Under the pieces are notes generated by a model. It made no database searches. It was given only the letters and a program-made list of their open reading frames with translations, and was not told the DNA's origin. This document shows positions 23,791-35,600 of a stretch of DNA of 64,000 nt, one piece after another; positions within the stretch are counted from its first letter, which is position 1, and every line of letters begins with the position of its first letter. The position numbers were made by a program, and so were the translations under genes. The stretch is from Crossaster papposus (lineage: Eukaryota; Echinodermata; Asteroidea; Velatida; Solasteridae): contig JBAIAA010000519.1 of NCBI GenBank assembly GCA_037893245.1, positions 682,001 to 746,000 of the forward strand, read 5' to 3'.

Positions 23791-24280
23791 ATAATTTACC
23801 TTTTACAAATGGTTTTTGTTTTACTACATTGCAAACAAAGGGCAAAATGTACCGAACTTGTACCTAAAGATGTCGAATTATTATACCTAATCTTTTAACC
23901 AAAGATGTCGAATTATTAACTACCTAATACACCGTTGGTGTTTTATTACCAGATGGCATTGGGCAACGATGTTTAGTACTTTGTGGGAAAATATATTTAC
24001 TTAACAATATTGTTCAATAGATATCTTTTTGAAAATTGTGTACAACTTAAGAAACAATTTAACTGCAGAGAGGGGTGATCCATCAACTTCGAATGTCGTT
24101 TTCAAGTTTCCCTCCAAAATCGATTCCCTCAAAGGGCAACTGCCTCGAAATACATCACTCGTGTGGAGTGTGTGCACTCACATAACATGATAAGTTAATC
24201 CTTAAACGAAATAAAAAGGGAGCACCAAGTCACAATGAGCGGTGGGTATAGCACTTGCAATTACGTTTTGCACGAATGTA

Positions 24281-24517
24281 ACCATAGAGCTGCTATAAGC
24301 ACACAAATTTGCTTAGCCTAAAAATTTGTCCTTGGCAAAACAAGGTTACAGACCAAATTTTCACGTGATCTTTATTGTTTTCGATTGATAATCAGCTGGA
24401 TTTTGGCTTAGCATGAAAAACCCGTAGAATTTTGGCTGGTAACCTGTTTTTAATGAGCAAGACTTTTCGGTGCTAAGCAAATTGTTGTGCTTAGCAGCTC
24501 TATGAAATTGGCCCCTG
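24281..24517 (+). mobile_element. MITE family D (GGGGCCAATTTCATAGAGC ends)
   Basis: Right end CTATGAAATTGGCCCCTGG is intact; the left end is decayed. Internal GACCAAATTTTCACGTGATC and GGTAACCTGTTTTTAATGAG match the copies at 25510-25756, 43880-44041 and 61552-61800. Confidence 0.8.
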
Positions 24518-24544
24518 GTGTCACTTGAAGAACGTATAGAGAGT

Positions 24545-24960
24545 CACAGTCCGTTTCTTTGATTAATAAAACTCTCCAGACCACATCTCAACCAACTCAG
24601 AAACTTCTTCCTCTCCCCTGAGAATACAAGGAGGTCATCTAGGAGGACTAATCAGTACCCAGAGACTCGTATAGTAAAACAACTTGCTGGCAAAAAGTGC
24701 GGGGCTTCCATACCTGATCAAATTACTGAACAGGTCTGACAGCTGAGACTTTCAAGATCTAGGCTTTTTTACTCGTTATAATATTCAATGTATTTCTAAT
24801 TTGCCTGTTATTTTTTCGTATTTTACTCTGGCTGCTATGGCACTATTTTGTTATTGTATATTAACTAGTTGTGTGTTGTGTAAGCTTTATCTGGACATTT
24901 TTAATATACATTTTAATATTTATATAGGCCTATATCCACTGTAATGTTATAGTATTTACT
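24545..24960 (+). pseudogene. Possible LINE reverse-transcriptase C-terminal remnant
   Basis: One forward frame at about 24560-24790 reads through RNFFLSPENTRR..., QYPETRIVKQLAGKKCGAS and, after one in-frame stop, an RLSRSRLF-like end. Position, basic character and the KQLAGKK block resemble the last ~70 residues of non-LTR reverse transcriptases, which then pass into an AT-rich 3' UTR. It is short, decayed and not certain. Confidence 0.3.
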
Positions 24961-25509
24961 AAAATGTGTGTTTTTTTTTAGTAAATTGTGCTCAATTATA
25001 TTCACGAATGGGCGAATTTAGAATACATGGACTTTATCGTTTTCACGAAAAGTCTAATTTACTACTAACAACAAATTTGATTTCACAAACAGACACTTTT
25101 TTAACCTTTGCTGCATTTCATAAGATTAGTATCTATCATTTCCCCTGATACCTTAATCTTGCATATTCTGCATCTTTTTTTTTCAAACTGTTAAACGATA
25201 AAAGAACTAACTTTACACACGATTTTCTCGAATGATTGTTCAGACCGTGAAAGGCTAAATTCGCCTCTTCGTGAAAACGGTGACGATATGATTTTCTTTC
25301 GTATGACGAGCAGCTTAACTTGTTGCTGCATACATCGGTTTGATGACATTAGTTGAAACAGGGTGGACCGCGTGAAGGTTGTCATCTCCCACCCCAACGA
25401 TATGGTGATAACCCCATAAACCGATATCATTTTGACGTGAAGCGAACAATCGATTATAATACAGGAAAAGTAACGCAAAACAGACAACTATTATAGGCCT
25501 TGTGACCAG

Positions 25510-25756
25510 CTGGGGCCAATTTCATAGAGCTGCTTAAGCATACAATTTTGCTTAAGCACGAAAAAACCTTACTTGGTAAATCAAGTTAGGAGCCGAAATT
25601 CAACGCGATCGTTATGCTAAGATAACAACAGCTAAATACCAATCACAAATAATATACATCTCATGGAGTTGTGGCTGGTAAGCTGGTTTTACTGCAAAAA
25701 ATGTTTTGTGCTTAAGCAATTGTTATGCTTAAGCAGCTCTATGAAATTGGCCCCAG
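25510..25756 (+). mobile_element. MITE family D, full-length copy
   Basis: Near-perfect inverted ends (GGGGCCAATTTCATAGAGCT and AGCTCTATGAAATTGGCCCC), about 245 bp, with GCTTAAGCA motifs just inside each end. It is non-coding. Confidence 0.9.
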
Positions 25757-26622
25757 ATTAGTTTGCGTTACAACAAACTGATAGGGCCTAATGTAGCAAC
25801 CAACGAATAATGTAATTGTAGGGCCTATGGCCCACTAATATGTCATACAAATTGATCGATATATCACACTAACCGATTTATGTAACAACAAAATAATAAC
25901 TGATAGTGTAATAACTGTTACTAAACCCTCGGTCAACTGATGTTACATTATCGGTTAGGATAGATAATGTAATTACAAGTTGACCGATAGTATACATGTA
26001 TAGTACATGTTTAACCATAGAGAAAGGAATGGTTTAACACACAATATGCAGTCTTTTATAATAATACCTGGGTATTCCGGTGATACAATATCGCTCAATT
26101 TGTGCGACATTTTTGGTTAGTGGTTATCCGTTAGTTACTACATAATATCCTCCGTATCAACATCTATCCCTATACATCGGAACCCCAGAAAGGCGAGTCT
26201 TTTTAATAGATATCGCGGGTTGAAATTCGAGCTATGATAAATGACGCCTCGCTTTACAAAGAAATAAACGACCTGTTGGGGCGCGGTACGGATGTACGTA
26301 CGGATACGAAATTAAGTGATTGAAGTGGCTTCTCCGAATTCATTTGCGCGGCAGCAGTTCGTGGAGTGCTGCTCGTCAGTCGTTTGGCATGACTAAGGCA
26401 TGACAGCCATTTTTTAATACCATCCATGCGTAGATTTTGACAGCCTCTTAGCCTAATGCAATATGCTGCATGTACGATGTTCAAATGTATACAGATGGCG
26501 GGAATGGGGGACACACCGCCGCGAGTAGAACGCATGTATAGTGACAAATTGACTTCTCAGCACTGAGGTGATAGATAGATATTGTGTGGATAGATATTTG
26601 TATCAGCCGAAGTAATAATATA
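25757..26622. other. Intergenic, no gene recognised
   Basis: Small diverged inverted motifs (GGTCAACTGATGTTACATTA and complement-like text near 25935-25985). No gene. Confidence 0.4.
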
Positions 26623-26630
26623 CATGCCGC

Positions 26631-26854
26631 CAGGGATGTAGTCGAGTCCATCACAAGTCCCTGCAAGTCCCTGCAAGTCCATCACAAGTCCTACAGTTTC
26701 AATTCAAATCACAAGCTATTCAAATCAGCTTTGACAAAGGCATTCCTTTGTCATTGTTCATCCAGTTACTTGTGACTGGCTTTATGAAGGGACTTGTGAC
26801 TGGCTTCACGAAAGGACTTGTGAAAGGACTTGCAGGGACTCGACTACAACCCTG
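26631..26854. mobile_element. hAT-like MITE with 8-bp TSD, copy 1
   Basis: The 224-bp element starts CAGGGATGTAGTCGAGTCC and ends GGACTCGACTACAACCCTG, terminal inverted repeats of about 19 bp. It is flanked by identical 8-bp repeats CATGCCGC (26623-26630 and 26855-26862). CAGGG-type termini with 8-bp duplications are the hallmark of hAT transposons. The interior has repeated CAAGTCC and ACTTGTGACTGGCTT motifs and no ORF. Confidence 0.9.
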
Positions 26855-26924
26855 CATGCCGCATGATTCTACCTAAATTGAACTAGTTCGTCATCGACTA
26901 CCGTGTACGTTGTTTTAAACTCAA

Positions 26925-27510
26925 TTCATAAATACCTGGGACAGTTTAGGCATTCCTATTGGTCGAGAGCCCGTCACGTGGCCGGTATTAAACGGACGAT
27001 AAAGACATGGCTGGAAGTGTTTAAAACCAGTTGGCAACAAAATACGTCACGCGATGTCGCATTGTACCCGTCCCCAGGGCTCGCTTTATTTTTTTAGTAA
27101 GAACGGGTGGGGTTGGGCGCGTACAGCTCGACGCCCTGGGAACGAGGTTGCCAATGGCAGTAATAGTCTGGTTCCTAGTAAATATGCTTTATTGCATGTA
27201 TTGTGTAGAGCGACAGAGGCGGAAACATGTCATTTGACACGCACAGAATGGCGAAACACCGAAATTTACTTGCGACAATTTTCCCAGATTTTCGGGGCTT
27301 TTTTGGTTGAATTTTACAAAAAATTTATGAATGGGAATAAATGTGTGTTCGGTCGGTATTAATCACTCTATTTAATACCGCTTGGAGTCTGGGTGCTCAT
27401 GATAATTGATAATTACCCTCGCCTTCGGCTCGGGTAATTATCAGCACCCAGACTCCAAGCGGTATTAAACAGAGTGATTAAAACCTCTCGAACACACATT
27501 TATTCCCTTA
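26925..27510. mobile_element. Foldback element family E, copy 1
   Basis: A 586-bp element beginning TTCATAAATACCTGGGACAG and ending ACATTTATTCCCTTA. The right third is a foldback: GGTATTAATCACTC, then AGTCTGGGTGCT, then a hairpin closing on CTCGCCTTCGGCTCGGG (TTCG loop), then the complements. A second copy lies at 39264-39918. Non-coding; the 102-codon frame overlapping it is not supported. Confidence 0.8.
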
Positions 27511-30268
27511 GTGATTACCGCCCTGCGTGGCCGTGGAGTACGACCACATGGTTAGGTGATTTCGCGGTATTCTATTAAAACATCGAAGTGGAAGTAAACA
27601 TCGATAGCGTCGCAGTAAACGGCATAACTTAACAGACAATCATAGTGAATGCTCACTCCATTAATTATAGCGAACCTCGTTCAACAAAGCACACGTGCGG
27701 GTTAATAATTGTGGTATATTATTTATAGAGCACCTCGCGAAAAAAAAAATTAAGAAAAGAATAGTTTAATCTCTTTAATTTTTTTATTGAATGAATATGA
27801 GCGAAGAACTCCATAACCAATTAATTTTAAAATATTTATTGCATTGTCGTCGTTCAAGGCTCCTCAAAGTTGACCAAATTAATATGGCAACAAAGCAACA
27901 ACGAACCCAAAACGGTCATGTGTCAAGAATCAGGATAGCTTATGTTACCCATATGGATTGATGTTTGTAGAACCGATTTGATGAGATAAAAAAGCCCCAT
28001 TCTGCCACCCACACGAGCGGGCTCATCAATTGCACAACTTTCCCCCGTCGAAATCAGCGCAAACATAAGGGAATTAGCCGATCAGGTTGGGCAAAATGGG
28101 CTTTATTCACGAGTCGGCCATATTTAATTGAAAGTGAGATAACATATTCATTTTTGGAACCGTTGCGGATATAAATGACCTAAAGTTAATTACAAATTAA
28201 TACCATTTTTTTTCTTCTGATGAATAGTTACAAATTTGTTATTAAACATACTTAATTTTTTAAGCCACATTAAACACATACAAAATTGAAGGTGAGTCTA
28301 AAATGCAAATATAGTCTGGTACCATCCCATTAAACAGTTCACAATTTATAAAATACGTTCAGGGAACACAACCAAAATGGCTTCCTCGTAAAAGGCCCAT
28401 TGCCCGTGGTGCGTAGACAATTATTATTATATCATGCTTCCCGCGGCAAAACCCTGCCGCACTTCCCAACGAAACCAAATATACGTGGCATGTCTTGAAA
28501 ATCCCGCTTTAATGAGGCGAGAAAAAATGGAGAGACGGGCATAAAACCAAAACAATATAGAAACTCTATACGAATTATTGGGAAATCAATAAAAACATCC
28601 TGGATTTTTGTTAATGAGAACCGAACAGTCTGTTGTCCACATATTATTTCCCTGTTACAGAACTTGGTTTAAACAGTTCACACAGTGTTTGGAGGGAACT
28701 TGAAATAAAAAATAGAACCATTTAGTTTGTTTAATAATTTATTTGGTATATTATATATTTTTACATGGTTCAGGAAATGAAATCCTATTTTTGGTTTTGG
28801 GAAAGGATTGGAAAGAGATGAATCTATAATGGCGAAATGCATTCCACTTGTTTCTTTTTTTGTGAATAGGTAATGTGAAATGCAGATTCAATAAGTGGGG
28901 GCGTGTCCAAGTTGACCAGTATAGACGTCGCTGAGGTGGAATTAATGTGAAATTACTGAGGTGAAATTACTGTGTAAACGACAATGAAATGAATTGCCAG
29001 AAACAAAAGCGACTTCGGCTAATCTAATGTAATGTAATAATATGTTGTAGTAACATACCTGCAAGATACATTTGCTGGATTAAGGAAGTTTTCTGCACAT
29101 ATTTTCCCAGGGTGATCTGACGGTGTTTTACGGCAGGCCGTCTCCCACACGTTGTGCAGATTCTTGCTGGTGCTCATAGTCATAGCGCATTACCGCGTCC
29201 ATCTAGCTAGTCAATTACTATTACATTGTAATTTGACATTCGGATGATAGTAGGCTGTCCTCACGGGAAAAACACTAGTCGCTCAGCTTGGTTCCTTTTT
29301 GTTGATGAGCACGCGCTTGTACTTAATCGGTTCTCCGACCAATGGATTTGACCTTTGGCACCGGAGCGTTGTCCGTGGTAACCGTATCCCGCAACAACCG
29401 CGTGGCAATGATGAGGCGGCGGCGTTTTCTGTTGTAATGTGTCAACATATAGCCTATATACCTGGACGTTATTTTACAGGCATGACAATTGCTATAACAT
29501 TTTTGAGCCTATGTTGAATTTTATGTTGCATACACCATCTTGGCGGCCATTTTGAAATCAACAATGGATCCGGAACCAGCAGGTCGCAAAGCGAAGAAGT
29601 CATGATGAAACATTGTGTGAACGGTACAACCGGGTTAACGGCTTAGCCACTGTACTATTTTATTGTACGGTTATTGCCGAGTTTAGCAATTGAGTACGGG
29701 ACTTTGGGCACTTTGCCAACGAGGGGCGCCGTAAAATTGATTATTTGTTTTCCCTTTTTACAAAGCAATACAATAAATGCATAAAATCTACAATTTGTTA
29801 ACAAAGTTGTGAAAAACGGGATAATTTCAGCATTTTGAAGACAAAACATTCTAGATTATACCCCCCATGCTTTTCAAGGTTTAGTGAACAAATGAAGTAT
29901 TCAAATGTAATGTTTACTTATGTGTTGGTCCACTTTCTTATTCCAATAAAAAGTGAAACAATTTTTCAGCACCTTTTTTCAATAAATGGCAGGTGATGAA
30001 CGACTTACGGTAGGCCTACAGGGCGCCACCAAGAGTTTGCTTCCAAGATGCAAAGGGCGAGGCAATAAATTGCTGGCAGGATGGCAAGCAATGATTTATA
30101 GAAACATTTTTTCTTGAAGAAATAACTTTCTTTTTTACCAGACATGTTATAGTTCGGGGAAAAACTTAAAGGGTACCTGGAATTCAAAACTTTAATATGG
30201 CGAAATATACGTTTTAATAACTCTGAATATTTATACACGTAATTGCAAAAAACTCATATTTGTTATAT
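27511..30268. other. 2.7 kb without a recognised gene
   Basis: No supported frame, RNA gene or shared repeat was noticed. A CTTGCAGGTATGTT match to a splice donor on the minus strand near 29058 is isolated, with no coding frame beside it. Confidence 0.45.
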
Positions 30269-30495
30269 ATGTGACACGATCAAGCCGAATCAGTCGGATG
30301 TCGGCGAATCCCAAAAATGCACTGTATTCTTCGTTGGTGTTCAAACAAATTTACATAACTCGACAACAAAACATCGTATCAACATGGGGTTTTCATTTTA
30401 TAAAATGTCCAGATGCCCTCTTTGAAACTACATGAAAACTCATTTTTGACCAGGGCCGACATCCGACTGATTTCGCTTGATCGTGTCACATATTT
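30269..30495. mobile_element. Inverted-repeat element, single copy
   Basis: Left arm GTGACACGATCAAGCCGAAT plus CAGTCGGATGTCGGC pairs with the right arm CCGACATCCGACTGATTTCG plus CTTGATCGTGTCAC. About 227 bp, non-coding, probably a small DNA transposon derivative. Confidence 0.65.
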
Positions 30496-30706
30496 GCTTA
30501 TTAATCGTGACCCTGAAATGAAAAGCAATATGTGCCGTGCCGCGTCCACAAAAGATGACGTCACGGTAAGAACATAGTGTGGCTATTTCATGCACAGCCT
30601 AGCCGGTTGACGATCGTATAGAGGATACCGAATTTCGGATCGATCGCGACATACTTGTTAGTCTTGGTCAAGACCAAGCTAGCCCGTTCATTTGTTCCGC
30701 GGCGCG

Positions 30707-30802
30707 CCGTCCGTATTATCTGGGCTTTTTTTCCCGCGGAAAAGATCCAGGAATCTGGCGATAATTAAGGGCGCCCTCAATAAGCCCAGATAATACGGAC
30801 GG
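30707..30802. repeat. Stem-loop, 20-bp arms
   Basis: CCGTCCGTATTATCTGGGCT (30707) and its complement AGCCCAGATAATACGGACGG (end 30802) enclose about 55 bp that includes GGGCGCCCTC. Solo copy; origin unknown. Confidence 0.65.
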
Positions 30803-31272
30803 CATGTATGTAATGGGTGTATGTAATGGGTGTTTTGATTTTGTTACACTTAATGAAATTTCTGCCCACAGTCCGGCCTTGTAGCTTGTGGCCGGGATTG
30901 CGATGGAAAGATGAACTGCCATTGTCGAGATTCATCCAAAAATACGGTGTTTTCTTTCGCAAACAAGTTGTTCAATTGGGAAAGAAATAGCGAAATACAA
31001 AAATTATCAGCCCACGTTTAGTCACAAGATTCAAACTACACGTACAATGTATTTGCAACCCACGAGTAGCGAGTTTGTTTTGAAAAAAAAGTAAATGGCT
31101 AATCCACCCAAAATTGAAAAGAAATGGAAGAATCAAGGACTAGACAATTATTTATTTTGTTAGAAACCCCAATGATACCGGCTTGCATGTTATTTGGCCC
31201 TAAACTTTGCAGTTACACTTTTTTTCAATGGGGCTTAAAATTTGTAGTGCAAGATGTAGAGCATGTCTAGAG
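30803..31272. other. Intergenic, no gene recognised
   Basis: Short unsupported frames only. Confidence 0.4.
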
Positions 31273-31500
31273 GGGGTTTCGAAACCTTTGCTTCGTTTCG
31301 GCTTTGCCTCCGAATTTGGAATCACTGAGAAACAAATCAAAATAAAAGCAAACGGAAATATTCGAACTTTGGGGTTTATAACAAAGGATTGAATGTTTCT
31401 GAAGCACAGACACCAGAATGTGGCTGGAGTTTTTGAAGTTGGGAGCTTAAAATACACCCTAAGCCAAAGACGAAACGAAGCTAGGGATTTAAAAAGGCCC
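31273..31500. mobile_element. MITE family G, copy 1
   Basis: Inverted ends built on TTTGCTTCGTTTCGGCTTTG (left) and AAGCCAAAGACGAAACGAAG (right), about 230 bp. Related to 57350-57588, which shares TGCCTCCGAATT/CGCCTCCGAATTCC and ACTGAGAAGCAAAT-like interior text. The 114-codon frame here arises within the element. Confidence 0.65.
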
Positions 31501-32363
31501 AAAGATGCAGAGGCGCTATTCCAACAGCGCCCTCTGCGTCGCATATAGTGGTGGCCTTGCCTGTGCCGTTATTAAATCCTCCGTGGTTCAGACTATGCGG
31601 CCAAAATTCATGTCACACCTCTGGTACATTTTTTGAAAATATCAGGGATTGTTATTGAAACATTTAATTGTCAAACCAAAATCCACTTGATTTTGTTTTT
31701 TACCCCGAGAAGAGTATTTTGATTAGGGTATTGTTTTAAAAAAACAACCAATGGACACAATTATCATATAAAGATGGAATTGGCATCTTGGCCGGGATGC
31801 GAATAATTTATCGTTATCCGAGTTGGGTATATACGCTATGAGACAAATAAAAAGTAGAACCACATTTTTTTAAAATTTCAAACCTAATGAAATTTCGGAC
31901 TTAATTTCCCTTGAAATAATATCCTCCAAAGCCACAAATAAAAAAGCTGCAATAAATAATTGAGTTTTATTGTTTAACTGAGAACTTAAAAGATTTTAGA
32001 CAAATTGGCAAATTCAACAACACAATGATCGAGGCAAGATGAAATGTTTTCAAATCATATCCAAACAAATAAAATATATGGTTTGTAAAACCATGATGTT
32101 AGAATTTCAACGAATCAATAAATAGCTAAACGGTATACATTGTACTAATAAATACAACTTTATAATAAACAATATACAAACTCAAACATGTTTAAAATTC
32201 AAACACATACATTCTACAAATGGCTTTTTAGAAGGTTCATTGTAACTTAGTGTTTTGTGAGATACTGTAACTTCAATTTTCAACAGAGTCTGCATTTTAG
32301 GGAAAATCCAAGTACATTGTCCACTAGTACTTGTAATGCACCATTTGGCACGGTCCTTTGCAT
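31501..32363. other. AT-rich region downstream of SLC34
   Basis: No gene. It could include a longer alternative 3' UTR of the minus-strand SLC34 gene, since polyadenylation-like AATAAA motifs occur on that strand, but nothing proves it. Confidence 0.35.
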
Positions 32364-32371
32364 TTAAAAAC

Positions 32372-32581
32372 CAGGGATGTAGTCGAGTCCATCACAAGTC
32401 CCTGCAAGTCCATCACAAGTCCTTCAGTTCCAATTCAAATCACAAGCTATTCAAAACAGCTTTGACAAAAGCATTCCTTTGTCATTGTTCATCCAGTTGC
32501 GACTGCCTTTATGAAGAGACTTGTGACTGGCTTCACGAAAGGACTTGTGAACGAACTTGCAGGGACTCGACTACAACCCTG
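32372..32581. mobile_element. hAT-like MITE with 8-bp TSD, copy 2
   Basis: Same family as 26631-26854, same ends (CAGGGATGTAGTCGAGTCC and GGACTCGACTACAACCCTG). Flanked by a perfect 8-bp duplication TTAAAAAC (32364-32371 and 32582-32589). It lies less than 100 bp beyond the SLC34 stop codon, just past the candidate poly(A) signal. Confidence 0.92.
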
Positions 32582-32614
32582 TTAAAAACTTATCGAGGCA
32601 CACTTTACTTATAA

Positions 32615-32620
32615 TTTATT
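32615..32620 (-). promoter_or_regulatory. Candidate poly(A) signal of SLC34
   Basis: AATAAA on the minus strand 36 nt after the stop codon at 32656-32658. A 3' UTR this short is possible but unusual; a distal signal may be used instead. Confidence 0.4.
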
Positions 32621-32655
32621 TAACAATATGTACATAATGGCAATCAAAGCATTTG

Positions 32656-35600
32656 TTATACAATTGTGGTTTTCATGAAGGTTATGGGCCTTACAGTTTC
32701 AGTTCTCGTTGCACTGTTTGGTTCGTCATAGTGAACCATCAACGGTCTACCGCTGCTTAAACTTAAGTTCATTGAGCCGGATTGCTTTTTGCAAGGGCAG
32801 CAACTGTGAGAAATCGCGACGATCTTGGTCAAGACTTTGTCGATGGGTTCCAAGGAGTGCATCCACTTGGGAAAGCTTTCCCAAGTCTGCAGCTTCTTCG
32901 GCAGGACGGATTTCCTCTTGTGCTGGAGGACGTTGACGACGACGACGAAGGTCAATAGGAGAAGTAAGGGAATCCCGACGCCGGCCAGGAGCCAGACGCT
33001 GATCAGAGACAACCCAAAGACGAGAAGAGGAAGTGAGAAGAACATCATTACCAGGTAGAAGATAGCAAACCAGCGGTACTTGGCCGTGGTGTTGCCTAGC
33101 ATCTTGGCTAAGTTGATGGGCACCTTGCGCATGAAGGGGAGCGGGTACCAGATGAGGATGCCGCTGATGTTGAAGAAGAGGTGACACAGGGCAATCTGGA
33201 GGCTGTTGTCCAGCTTGTCGCCAGAGCTGGCCAAGGCGGCAAGGATTCCGGTGGCAGTGGTGCCGATGTTAGATCCTAGGGTCAACGGGAACATGCGTTC
33301 CAGCTTGATCACGCCCAGCCCAACCAGAGGCGTCATGGCCGAGGTGAAGACCGAACTGCTCTGAACGATGAACGTGATGCCAGCCCCGACCATGATGGCC
33401 AGGGGGCCAGTGAAGTAGGCGAAGGGACCCGGGAGGTCCGAGTTGATGGTCTTCTGGATGATGTTAGCGATGCGGCCCTTCAGACAGGAATGCAGTAGTT
33501 TGACCATCAAGACCAGGCAGATACAGAGCATGATGAGGGAGAATAGGAGAAGAATGCCCCCCACGGCCCTCTCCGACAGACCAGCATCAGCGATGTATCG
33601 GAACAAATAATTCCCTGCAATGATAAATAGTTAAATCATTTTAAAACAGTACATCGAAAATGCATTAGTGTATTTGTTTTATTGTTTAGTTTCTTTCTTT
33701 GAATGGGCAAATGCAGAATAGTTTCTTCACAGTACCTTTGTACAGAAGGTTTGAAGTATCAAGGTTACAAAATGTAAAAGCTTTCCCAAGTGAAATTAAA
33801 AAAATATACAAAAAATATACAACAGATTTCTATTTATGAACAATTGGGTTTGGAAAGAATGTAGTATCCGATGCCACTTCAGCGGTTGTGTAGAAAATAT
33901 ACGAAGAGTCAAGAACATTTTTAAAGTATTTCCTAACAAAATTGGAAATGTTTCTCAGTCCCAGATTCATGTCTTTTTTAATTTGTTGCACTCATTGACC
34001 TTTATTGAGACGATATATGAAGAAAAAGGTGGCATCAGTTTGCAACATTCTTTCAATTTTCTGTTTAAAAACAATGGAGCTGTCATCTTTTAAAATAAAA
34101 AAATTAAAAAAAGTAAATCTGTGCTCACCTTTCTTCAGTAGCTTGGCATCGGTAGCATTCAACTCTCCCGTAGCGATCTTGCTGACAACTTTGCTGTCAA
34201 TCTGCAGAAATAACAATTTTTTGGGAAAAGGAATAAATTAGTCATAATTAACACCATAATTTTGGGTTGATAATTCATCATCATCAGGATAGTAAATAAA
34301 TGAAATTGAGGATTGATCAGAGTGAAATGTTGACTTACATTAATGATGAGCTTTGAGAAAGGCTTTGTCAACACTTTTAGTAGCTCCACCTTCGTCCCGC
34401 CCGTTCCCTGAATACTGAAGGCTCCAATGATGGCACTGGTCAGGTGGTACAGATAGTGAGTGGTGACTTCTAACGGCAGAAGAACGATGACGGAAAGCCA
34501 GTTGAACATGTCGTGGATGGTTGCACCAGCGAAAGCTCGGCGGAACTCGTTGCGATTGCCAGACTGGGTAAGCGAGACAATGGTGTTGGTGACCGACGTG
34601 CCGATGTTCGCTCCCATTATGATGAAAATGGCTGGCTTGACTTCAAGTACTGCGAAAAATGACATTACAAACGAAGAATTAAAATAAGCACAATTTTCAA
34701 AATTCAACAAGTAACCCTAACCCTTTTTAGGGTTATGTAAAAATGTGTATTTAAATTGATGAATTTGGCACTGTAAGGGTTAAGCATGTGTTGTTGGTGT
34801 TGTTGTTTTTTAAGAAAGTATCCTGATTCCACTTCAGTGGTTGTGTACAAAGTCTATGGACAGTCAAGAAAAAGTATTTCCTAACAAAATTGGAAATGTT
34901 TCTCAGTCCCAGATTAATCTTTGCACCGATTGACATTCACCGAGAGGATATAATATATGAAGAATAAAGTGGCGTCAGGTTGCAAGTTTGCAACATTTTT
35001 TCCCCAAATCAAACTTCAATCTCGAGGAAAGTCGAGGCCAAATTTTGAAAATCTTGAAACTTACTTCCAGCGGCTACGATAGACACAACGATTGAAGTCG
35101 AAGTGCTGGAGCTCTGGACCAGTACGGTGGCCAGGATTCCAATCATCAGGCCACAGATTGGGTTGTTGAGTAGCTCATTCTCACTCAATACTTCCCCTGC
35201 CTCTTTGCCTCCCAGAAGACGGAAAGCAGAGCTCATCACATCTAGGGAGCAGATGAAGAAATAGAGGAGGACCACGATACAGACGGGTTTGAGCAGCCAG
35301 TCTACCAGAACCTGACGAGCCTTGCCGCTGGTTGTCAAATCTGTACACAAATGTTAAGAGAGAAAGAGAAAAAAAAAATCAAGACTGATACTCAAAGTCA
35401 AAAATAAAATTGTAATCATTCTTATACATTTGTTTTACTTGGGATTTTTATAAATTTATGTGTTTTTTTAATAGGCAAATAATTTTTTTTGGAGGCCGCC
35501 TTTTTTTTTTTAGTAAAAAAAAACGGGACAAAAATGATAAAAAATGTTATTATCTTTGTTATTATTTTTTGTACAAATATGATCGTTTTGTTTTTTTGAC

